A DNA stretch of 14,777 nt from an uncultured Porphyromonadaceae bacterium (GTDB lineage: Bacteria; Bacteroidota; Bacteroidia; Bacteroidales; Muribaculaceae), in the NCBI GenBank assembly GCA_947174155.1, contig CAMWHX010000007.1, positions 1-14,777 of the forward strand, read 5' to 3'. Positions 6,994 to 12,813 of the stretch are shown piece after piece. Both the position numbers and the translations under genes were made by a program. Each line of letters begins with the position of its first letter. Position 1 is the first letter of the stretch. The notes under the pieces were generated by a model, which saw only the letters and a list, made by a program, of their open reading frames with translations, was not told the DNA's origin and did not search any database.

Positions 6994-7647
6994 TTAATTT
7001 TTTGATAACCACTTACCTCCCCTCAGTTTACGAGTAAGATAGTGTATTGCTACCCCACAGTATTCCTTTCTACAACCATTAGCATCCTTAGATAGGTATG
7101 TGTTTAACATGGACTCGATATCAGCTCTCTTCCATTCCTTCTTACCCAATGACTTGATAATTTGGTCTCGGACGGCTTTACGGTTTCTTTTGAGCAATGG
7201 ATTATTCAGATTCAAAACCTCGTTTATATCTCTATTGTAATCTTTGTCAGTACTTTCTATTGTATCATCAGACTTATAGGAGAGCGTTTCGATGGTGTGC
7301 CGATCAAACGGTGTGAAACTTATGGGGTTCTCCCCCTTATGTCTATCACAGTGACTGTCTCTATATGCCGTAGAGTTTACCGCTCCGGGACAACAGATTA
7401 CCATGTTACCGTAGTTCATTGCCTCCTCCCGGGATAGTTCACTTTGCGGGATAATGTGTTCGATACGCGATGTCTCGTCGGTTCCCTTGTCCTGTACGGG
7501 AATCCGACGCATACAATATGCACATATATACCCCTGCTCAGCGAGCAGAGCATCCCTGAGAGCCGGGGTAGCTTCATACTTAGCCCCTTCTGTCAGTCGG
7601 TGCTCGGTCCAGCTATGCGGTTCACGTCCCTTCTCAATCAGAATCAT
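6994..7647 (-). CDS. ptuB: HNH endonuclease of a Septu-like defence system (PtuB-like, TIGR02646-type)
   Basis: A 217-residue HNH nuclease. The zinc-knuckle pair CAYC (42-45), RIEHIIPQS (61-69, with the catalytic-type His64), NYGNMVICCPG (78-88) and HCDRHKG (99-105) follow in the order expected for the family. The C-terminus has the WKRADIESMLNTYL and CGVAIHYLTRKL helices usual in TIGR02646-type proteins. Homologues pair with SMC/ABC-like ATPases in Septu and in retron Ec78-type systems, where the HNH protein is the nucleic-acid-cutting effector. Its ATG overlaps the ptuA stop (ATGA), so the two are translated together. No reverse transcriptase or retron RNA was seen nearby, which favours stand-alone Septu. 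The stop is TAA at 6994-6996. The target (phage DNA, tRNA or other) is not visible from sequence. Confidence 0.85.
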   Translation of the reverse strand: MILIEKGREPHSWTEHRLTEGAKYEATPALRDALLAEQGYICAYCMRRIPVQDKGTDETSRIEHIIPQSELSREEAMNYGNMVICCPGAVNSTAYRDSHCDRHKGENPISFTPFDRHTIETLSYKSDDTIESTDKDYNRDINEVLNLNNPLLKRNRKAVRDQIIKSLGKKEWKRADIESMLNTYLSKDANGCRKEYCGVAIHYLTRKLRGGKWLSKN

Positions 7648-8963
7648 CGCATGGCCTCCTCAAGGGTTATCTGGGTGTCAAAACCGCTCAATTCAGGTAA
7701 TCTGTCGCCGAAACGATTTTTCATATCAGCCAAAAGACTTTTGGCCTCTTCATACTCCTCTTTATCGACATGATCCGCCAGACGATCAAGCATCTCTTTT
7801 ACCTCCGGATTGCGGCTTGGAACTTTCAATACCGTTTCCGCCAAGGTGGAGAGATCCATACCATAGGTATCTACTCGCTCTACTTCGTAATACCCTGTCT
7901 CTCGGTCGTAGTCCATGTACATAACACAATTGTCGCCATCGGATTCCACACCGGACATAACCATGGGTGCGTGAGTGGAAACGATAAACTGAATATGAGG
8001 GAAGGTGTGATGCAGAGCTTTTAGGACGATAGACTGCAGGGATGGATGCAGATGGAGATCTATTTCATCAATAATAACTGTACCCCTCGTCAGACGAGCT
8101 GCCTCCACTCCGAACTTCATACTGTTAAGCAATGCACATCGGAAAGCTATATCCACAACTATGCTCACGAGACGCCTATATCCATCCGACAAGAGAGACA
8201 CCGGTATTTCCCTCCCGTCGATAAACCTACAGATCACATCTTTCAAGTTTATTCTAACATCGAAATCACGGATTATATTACACCCGGAGAAACCAAACAT
8301 TTCACGCAGGGTATCGAGTACTATCGCTCGCTCAATAGGATTCTTACTCGATTCCTCCAATACAAGCAATCGACTGATCCAATGCTCAAGAAGTCCATCT
8401 GTCGAGGCACACAAATAGTAGCCAAATGACGGGGTCTGATATATATCCTTGAAATACTTCGAATTGACAGTAGGTCTCTTGTGGATGCCATGAGTACTGT
8501 AAGATGCTATCAAAGGTAGCGCAACCTCTTGTAAGCCGTCCTTAAACTCCGCAGAGAATGCCATATCTAACAGCCACTTACCATAATCCTTCATCTTACG
8601 CAATCCTCCTATAAGGGGACGTCGCGACTTCTCGCTTTTACAGAACAAATTCTGTGGATACAATTCAAAGCCTGTATTGCCTTCAAACTCATCGCTAAAA
8701 TACCAATACTCGATATCTATAGGGCGTGACGGCAGTCTTTTCTCATCCACTATCATACGCATGAAATCCTCCTTTTGCGGATAGGTCCACACTGTATACT
8801 GGTCGGAGTATCCGCAGAAGAAGCTGTTGATGGCATACTTGCATGCCATCAGCAATGACGTCTTTCCGCTGGCATTATCTCCTATAAAGAGATTGATGCC
8901 GGGGGTGAGTTCAACTGTCAGTCGGCGGAAACATCTGAAATCTCGAATCTCTATCTTTTTCAT
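7644..8963 (-). CDS. ptuA: SMC/ABC-like ATPase of a Septu-like defence system (PtuA-like)
   Basis: A 439-residue ATPase of the AAA_21/AAA_23 type. It opens with the RecF/SMC-like strand MKKIEIRDFRCFRRLTVEL. Walker A is GDNASGKT (28-35), the ABC signature-like motif LLSDGYRR (257-264), Walker B VIIDEID (296-302) followed by LHLHPSLQ, and the switch histidine lies in STHAP (329-333). The C-terminal 60 residues are charged and helical, with no added nuclease domain. In known Septu systems PtuA forms an ATP-binding complex that controls the HNH protein PtuB. The ATG at 8961-8963 is preferred over a start at 9107, which would add 48 residues lying within the upstream gene in another frame. The start overlaps the lipoprotein stop and the stop overlaps the ptuB start, both as ATGA, so the three genes form one translational chain. 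Confidence 0.87.
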   Translation of the reverse strand: MKKIEIRDFRCFRRLTVELTPGINLFIGDNASGKTSLLMACKYAINSFFCGYSDQYTVWTYPQKEDFMRMIVDEKRLPSRPIDIEYWYFSDEFEGNTGFELYPQNLFCKSEKSRRPLIGGLRKMKDYGKWLLDMAFSAEFKDGLQEVALPLIASYSTHGIHKRPTVNSKYFKDIYQTPSFGYYLCASTDGLLEHWISRLLVLEESSKNPIERAIVLDTLREMFGFSGCNIIRDFDVRINLKDVICRFIDGREIPVSLLSDGYRRLVSIVVDIAFRCALLNSMKFGVEAARLTRGTVIIDEIDLHLHPSLQSIVLKALHHTFPHIQFIVSTHAPMVMSGVESDGDNCVMYMDYDRETGYYEVERVDTYGMDLSTLAETVLKVPSRNPEVKEMLDRLADHVDKEEYEEAKSLLADMKNRFGDRLPELSGFDTQITLEEAMR

Positions 8964-10090
8964 CTCAGCTTCTGGTTTGATACTGTGGTCCGTGTGTGAG
9001 TGTCTCTCCCGGCCCGGCGCATGAGGGAACGGAAGGCTCCTGAGGCCGCCGCGGCGTCCCGGCCGGAGTAAGTTGCCCGGCCGGTGCTGTCGGTGACATG
9101 CCACCATCCTGCTCCTCCGATTCCGAGCAGGCGCAGACGCTCATCGGCCTGCCCCAAGGGCATCCAGGCGTTTACAGCGCGCCGCAGCGAGTCGCCGCGA
9201 ATCGTGGAGAGCCACGTCGTGGAGTCGGCATCCATCGACACGCTCACTATCAGACGCGAGGCTGAATCCGACCACTGCCGGCTCAGTGAGCGCAGTGTGT
9301 CGATATCCTTGTCGCGACCCCAAAGACCGGTACGCCCGAAGTAGAAGATTGAAGCTCCTTTACCTGTGGTAGCGAGTTGTTGTCGCCGTCCCCCTGCTAC
9401 GGGCACCACGACCGAACGCAGCAGGGCACCGGAGCCGCTACGGCGCAGGTTACCGTCTGAAAGTGAGGTGTAGACTCCGTTGCCCACCAGATCGACACAT
9501 CCGCAGAGCTTCGCAATACCATCGCGGTCCGCCCCCTTGCGCAGGGCGTTCCATAGGTACGCGAATCCGCGATCATCGAAGCGACGGTCGTAATAGGTCA
9601 TCAGTATTATAGCGCTTGCCGGCTCATCGGGATTTGCGAGCACCTCCCGTCGGACGGCTGCATTTATCGAGTCGGGAATGCCGATACGCAGTGTGCCCAC
9701 ATTGGCCAGACGCCAGTCGCAGAGTCGCTGTGAGGTCTTGTTGCCCTTCTCCAAAGTCCATTCCAGAGGGTCGGAATTGCTGCCACCGAGCACAAGACGG
9801 TCGCCATGTTCGGCATACAGGACCACATCGTCGCCCCTTCCACGCGAGATATAGATTACCGTGGGGTAGCGGGTGATACCGTGCAGGGTGTACTTACCCT
9901 CATGCAAGGGTACGGTCGACTCCATCCACATACCTGTCTTGGAGTTGGAGGCATAGTAAGTCACTGTATAGTTGCCCCAAACGTCAGACGAAAAGGCAAA
10001 GTCCAGGGTGAACTCATTCTTGACACATGAGCCTAACACAAGCATGGCCGCCACGGCCAGCAGACCTGATATAAGTCGCCTTATCTTCAT
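8960..10090 (-). CDS. Lipoprotein with DUF4369-like N-terminal and cysteine-less thioredoxin-like C-terminal domain
   Basis: A 376-residue predicted lipoprotein. The signal sequence MKIRRLISGLLAVAAMLVLGSC gives a lipobox (LGSC) with acylated Cys22, so it should sit in the cell envelope. Residues about 27-115 are beta-rich with the YTVTYYAS / KYTLHG / PTVIYI pattern of DUF4369-like domains. A middle helical region follows, and residues about 245-350 look thioredoxin-like (ASIFYFGRTGLWG, LIVSVSMDADSTTW, WWHVTDSTGRATYSG). The site where a CxxC pair would be expected reads GRTGLWG, so redox activity is unlikely. The fold calls are by pattern only. The gene is clearly GC-richer than ptuAB and looks resident. 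Its stop overlaps the ptuA start (ATGA), which ties a probable envelope protein to a defence pair. A -7 box lies 29 bp upstream. Confidence 0.75.
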   Translation of the reverse strand: MKIRRLISGLLAVAAMLVLGSCVKNEFTLDFAFSSDVWGNYTVTYYASNSKTGMWMESTVPLHEGKYTLHGITRYPTVIYISRGRGDDVVLYAEHGDRLVLGGSNSDPLEWTLEKGNKTSQRLCDWRLANVGTLRIGIPDSINAAVRREVLANPDEPASAIILMTYYDRRFDDRGFAYLWNALRKGADRDGIAKLCGCVDLVGNGVYTSLSDGNLRRSGSGALLRSVVVPVAGGRRQQLATTGKGASIFYFGRTGLWGRDKDIDTLRSLSRQWSDSASRLIVSVSMDADSTTWLSTIRGDSLRRAVNAWMPLGQADERLRLLGIGGAGWWHVTDSTGRATYSGRDAAAASGAFRSLMRRAGRDTHTRTTVSNQKLR

Positions 10091-10118
10091 CCGGATGCAG
10101 AGAGCAGATAGATTCGGA

Positions 10119-10126
10119 CAAAATTA
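10119..10126 (-). promoter_or_regulatory. Candidate -7 box for the lipoprotein-ptuA-ptuB transcript
   Basis: Minus-strand TAATTTTG matches TAnnTTTG and lies 28 bp before the lipoprotein ATG (10090). The surrounding bases, including GCTAATTTTG preceded by a T-run and a GAGGGGGATG stretch, closely resemble those upstream of yifB at 6457. Because ptuA and ptuB start within overlaps and show no promoter of their own, this is the best candidate for the whole three-gene transcript. Confidence 0.55.
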
Positions 10127-10160
10127 GCAAAAAAATCCGACACCATCCCCCTCAGCCCCC

Positions 10161-10257
10161 TGAAATTCCCAAAAATTTCCATCTCACGCGAAAAACGCCC
10201 CTTTTTTGCACCCTTTTTCAGCTGAAACGACCCAAAAATTTCCATCTCACGCGAAAA
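10161..10257. repeat. Left copy of 97/98-bp direct repeat flanking the ATPase-RloB cassette
   Basis: This copy matches 12108-12205 in the same orientation with five substitutions and one 1-bp indel, about 94% identity by hand alignment. Inside are two identical 27-bp units (10168-10194 and 10231-10257) starting 63 bp apart. Between them, GCGAAAAA and TTTTTTGC can pair (one G-T) around a 6-base loop CGCCCC, and a 12-bp palindrome TTTCAGCTGAAA follows. The element lies between divergent genes (lipoprotein and ATPase). Confidence 0.9.
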
Positions 10258-10271
10258 TATGATGTCTCCCA

Positions 10272-10303
10272 TTTGGATTTGAGAAAGATATATTGTATTT
10301 TTG
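10272..10303 (+). promoter_or_regulatory. Candidate Bacteroidota-type promoter for the ATPase-rloB operon
   Basis: TTTG at 10272-10275, a 20-bp spacer and TATTTTTG at 10296-10303 match the Bacteroidota consensus fully. Transcription would start near 10310, leaving a leader of about 60 bases before the ATPase ATG at 10370. It shares the 18-bp run 10280-10297 with the promoter at 6539-6569. Confidence 0.7.
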
Positions 10304-10312
10304 CATACGTGA

Positions 10313-10329
10313 AGTTATCCGGGACAACT
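10313..10329. promoter_or_regulatory. Imperfect 17-bp palindrome at the expected transcription start, possible operator
   Basis: AGTTATCC-G-GGACAACT: the arms match at seven of eight positions around a central G. It begins ten bases after the -7 box of the cassette promoter, a position where a bound repressor would block transcription. No regulator gene is encoded in the cassette, so a binding protein is not identified. Confidence 0.3.
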
Positions 10330-10341
10330 CCACATAGCGCC

Positions 10342-10359
10342 ATGAAAATACCCTCTTAA
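10342..10359 (+). other. Five-codon mini-ORF (MKIPS) in the leader of the ATPase gene
   Basis: ATG AAA ATA CCC TCT TAA lies in the predicted 5' leader, ending 10 bases before the ATPase start. It might be translated and modulate initiation downstream, or be chance; five codons are too few to judge. Confidence 0.2.
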
Positions 10360-10369
10360 ACCCAAAGTT

Positions 10370-11569
10370 ATGATATTGACTATACGGCTACGGAATTTCT
10401 TCTCCATACATGATGAAGCAGTCCTTGATTTCACTGCTGACTCCTCCATGCGTAAGAATAAGCTACTGGAAGAAAATTTCATTGATTTCAACGGTAGCCG
10501 ATTTGTCAACATCATTGGCCTGTTCGGTAGCAATGCTGCAGGTAAATCCAATCTCATCAAGGCCGTGGCAACATGCCGGCAGATGATTCTGACATCACAT
10601 ATAATCAATCCAACCGAAGAGATTAAGATTGAACCGTTTAAGTTCGCGGCTAATGATTCCTCTGAATTCTACATTGACTTTGTATGTGACGGAGTGGAAT
10701 ACGAATATTCGTTTGAGATTCGTCAGGGAGTGATCATAAATGAGGATCTCTATTACTATCCACATAAGCGTAAGGCACGTATTTTCTCGCGTTATGATAC
10801 CGATAAATACATTTATGGCAAGAGCCTTATAAGGCGTCCCTCCGAAATCGAAATCAATACAGGTCCCGGGACTCTTTTCCTGAGCAGAGGCAGCTCAATG
10901 AATCGAGAAATATTGGAAAAGGTCTACACCTTTTTTCTTCATCATATCGTAATAGGAACCGGAGTGTCGGGAATCCAAGACATCTCACGTGAGTGCTTTG
11001 AACGTAACAAGCACTTATTGGTCCAAGCCCTGACCATAAGCGATAGTGACATATCGGATATAGAATGGCGGGAAGAAGTCAGTGGCAGACCTCACCTCGT
11101 AAGCTTTCATAAAGAGAATCCGGCTATTGCTTTCGACTTCGAGAGAGAAGAATCAGATGGCACGAAGCGACTCATCTTTATTCTATTGCGCTTGATTATG
11201 GGGATGTCACAGGATATAACTATGTTTATTGATGAGTTTGACTTGAAACTGCATCTTCGGCTGGCAGAGTTCATACTGGACGTTATCCGTGCAAGCAGAG
11301 GGATGCAGATTGTGTTTACAAGCCATAATCCCTATCTTATAGACGTCGAACATCTTTCACCCGAGCAGATTGTATTTGTCACAAAGTTGCCGGATGGAAA
11401 CTCTGAATTTGCACCACTATCTGATTTTGAAGGCCTGCGTGAGATCGGTGATATCCGTAAGGCCTATCTTCAGGGACGGTTTGATGGTGTGCCTTATATC
11501 GGAAACATCAAACCGGTCATCAAATTTTCAAAGAGAGAGACAGGAGATGAGGACACGGAAATACAGTAA
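10370..11569 (+). CDS. AAA_15/AAA_21-type ATPase paired with RloB (RloA-like)
   Basis: A 399-residue SMC/ABC-related ATPase. It begins with the strand MILTIRLRNFFSIHDEAVLDF, common in OLD, RloA and AbiL-like ATPases. Walker A is GSNAAGKS (53-60), the signature is ESDGTKR (261-267), Walker B is ITMFIDEFD (283-291), and the switch histidine is His319 in FTSHNPYLID. The spacing and the S-x-GT-K-R signature fit AAA_15/AAA_21 proteins that pair with Toprim-like partners. Such ATPases are known as sensors or scaffolds in phage defence pairs such as PARIS, and as 'restriction-linked ORFs' beside type I restriction loci. No methylase or restriction gene is present here, so this is a stand-alone pair. 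The 3' end overlaps rloB by 23 bp. The whole operon lies between two direct repeats. The defence role is inferred from the families and the context. Confidence 0.87.
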   Translation: MILTIRLRNFFSIHDEAVLDFTADSSMRKNKLLEENFIDFNGSRFVNIIGLFGSNAAGKSNLIKAVATCRQMILTSHIINPTEEIKIEPFKFAANDSSEFYIDFVCDGVEYEYSFEIRQGVIINEDLYYYPHKRKARIFSRYDTDKYIYGKSLIRRPSEIEINTGPGTLFLSRGSSMNREILEKVYTFFLHHIVIGTGVSGIQDISRECFERNKHLLVQALTISDSDISDIEWREEVSGRPHLVSFHKENPAIAFDFEREESDGTKRLIFILLRLIMGMSQDITMFIDEFDLKLHLRLAEFILDVIRASRGMQIVFTSHNPYLIDVEHLSPEQIVFVTKLPDGNSEFAPLSDFEGLREIGDIRKAYLQGRFDGVPYIGNIKPVIKFSKRETGDEDTEIQ

Positions 11570-12110
11570 GACGCGACATCCGCATAAGGTATTTTTGGTC
11601 ATATGCGAGGGTGAGTCCAAAGAGACATACATAGATATGCTACGGCAACACTATAAAGTCCCGGTAACCATAAAGACAAAAGTAAGCGGCAACACCATCT
11701 CGGAGCGACTGGTACGTCAATACGTCAAGGAGCTGGATCTCAATGATGGATCTTTTGAGATTTTCTATGTCTATGATGCGGATGTGGAAGAGGTTGTAGA
11801 AAGATTGTATCGACTTCCCGGAACATTAATTCTCTCGAATCCCTGTATTGAATTATGGTATCTGCTTCATATGCAGGATTGGAACAAGTATATTTCATCG
11901 GATAGTATATTGGAGAAACTGAGAAAGTCATCCGGACTATGGAAGTCTTATATTAAGGGTTATCTGACAGAAGGGCAGAAGAACTGTCTGTTGTCACATT
12001 CGACTGAAGCAATATCCAGGGCTATGACACACAAGGCAAACAGCAATCCCTCTTCCACCATGTATAAGTTCCTCCAAATCTTGGAAGGGGAAAGACCGAA
12101 GAAAGGATGA
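11547..12110 (+). CDS. rloB: RloB family protein (Toprim-like), probable effector partner of the ATPase
   Basis: A 187-residue protein with the RloB pattern: VFLVICEGESKETYI (15-29), with the acidic Toprim-like glutamates, FYVYDADVEE (73-82) carrying the D-x-D element, SNPCIELWYLLH (97-108), a family hallmark, and SNPSSTMYKFL (166-176) near the C-terminus. Toprim folds cut or modify nucleic acids using Mg2+, and the AriB partner in PARIS is related in fold; a nuclease role for RloB is inference. The ATG at 11547 follows AGGAG directly (CAGGAG-ATG) and lies inside the ATPase gene, so translation is coupled; an in-frame start at 11370 would add 59 residues lying within the ATPase gene in another frame and is rejected. 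Its TGA stop (12108-12110) is also the first three bases of the right direct repeat. Confidence 0.87.
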   Translation: MRTRKYSKTRHPHKVFLVICEGESKETYIDMLRQHYKVPVTIKTKVSGNTISERLVRQYVKELDLNDGSFEIFYVYDADVEEVVERLYRLPGTLILSNPCIELWYLLHMQDWNKYISSDSILEKLRKSSGLWKSYIKGYLTEGQKNCLLSHSTEAISRAMTHKANSNPSSTMYKFLQILEGERPKKG

Positions 12111-12205
12111 AATTCCCAAAAATTTCCATCTCACGCGAAAAAGGGCCTTTTTTTGCACCCTTTTTTAGCTGAGACGACCCAAAAATTTCCATCTCACGCC
12201 GAAAA
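12108..12205. repeat. Right copy of 97/98-bp direct repeat flanking the ATPase-RloB cassette
   Basis: This copy matches 10161-10257. Its 27-bp units are at 12115-12141 and 12178-12205 (the second has one extra C). The stem GCGAAAAA/TTTTTTGC is kept, while the 6-base loop reads GGGCCT instead of CGCCCC, so three of the five substitutions fall in the loop. It fills nearly all of the gap between the convergent rloB and rnhB genes and may also act as a bidirectional terminator, because the hairpin is followed by T-runs. Confidence 0.9.
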
Positions 12206-12210
12206 GGGGA

Positions 12211-12813
12211 TTACGCGAGGTCGAAGAGGGAGGGCTGGCAGGGGGCGTAGGAGCGGCGGTGATGAGGTGTCAGGCCGAGGCGGATGATGGCAGTTTTGTG
12301 TTCGGGTGTGGGATACCCCATGTTGCGCTCCCAGCCGTAGCCGGGATATTCGGCGGCAAGCCGCCCCATCAGGGCGTCACGGTGAGTCTTGGCAAGTATG
12401 GAGGCGGCGGCGATACTCATGTAGGTGGCGTCACCGTGGACCACGGTCGTGTATGGCACGTCGCGCCAGGGCTTGAAACGATTGCCATCTACAAGCACAT
12501 GCTCCGGCGTCACGGTTAAGGAGTCCAGCGCCCGACGCATACCCTCGATCGAGGCGTTGAGGATATTGATACGGTCTATCTCCTCCGGCCCCACTTCAAC
12601 GACTGCCCAGGCCAGAGCATCGCGCATTATGACCTCACGCAGCGCCTCCCGGCGTCGCGCCGTCAGTCGTTTACTGTCGTCAAGATCGGGATTGATATAG
12701 CCGGAAGGGAGTATGACAGCCGCGCAGACCACCGGGCCGCACAGACAGCCGCGACCCGCCTCGTCACATCCGGCCTCAACGATGCCGGGGTGCATGCAGG
12801 GACTAAGACTCAT
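12211..12813 (-). CDS. rnhB: Ribonuclease HII
   Basis: A 200-residue cytoplasmic enzyme that cuts RNA in RNA-DNA hybrids and starts removal of misincorporated ribonucleotides. The catalytic set is complete: Asp17 and Glu18 in GCDEAGRGCLCGPV, Asp109 in LVDGNRF, and Asp128 in HGDATYMSIAAASILAKTHRD. LDDSKRLT (44-51) and GYGWERNMGYPTPEH (158-172) are further family blocks. The length is normal. The start ATG overlaps the TGA stop of the upstream polyprenyl synthetase gene (ATGA), so the pair is coupled. The stop lies five bases from the right direct repeat, making this gene the right border of the accessory block. Confidence 0.96.
   Translation of the reverse strand: MSLSPCMHPGIVEAGCDEAGRGCLCGPVVCAAVILPSGYINPDLDDSKRLTARRREALREVIMRDALAWAVVEVGPEEIDRINILNASIEGMRRALDSLTVTPEHVLVDGNRFKPWRDVPYTTVVHGDATYMSIAAASILAKTHRDALMGRLAAEYPGYGWERNMGYPTPEHKTAIIRLGLTPHHRRSYAPCQPSLFDLA

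Noticed and set aside
6994..8963. A retron (Ec78-type) with the ATPase-HNH pair as effector
   Set aside because: No reverse transcriptase with a YADD-type motif and no inverted-repeat msr/msd region were found around the pair.
8964..9107. A 48-residue N-terminal extension of PtuA
   Set aside because: It lies inside the lipoprotein gene, is Arg/His-rich, and precedes the canonical MKKIEIRDF strand; the ATGA overlap start is more natural.
11370..11546. A 59-residue N-terminal extension of RloB
   Set aside because: It lies within the ATPase gene in another frame and has no RloB features; the ATG at 11547 has an AGGAG just before it and matches the family's N-terminus.
10161..12205. The repeated 27-bp units could be read as a CRISPR array
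   Set aside because: Only two units per locus, 63 bp apart, and the sequence between them is the same in both copies, so there are no unique spacers; no cas genes are present.
10161..12205. The direct repeats as ends of a classical IS or transposon
   Set aside because: The repeats are direct, not inverted, there is no transposase between them, and at about 97 bp they are far longer than target-site duplications.
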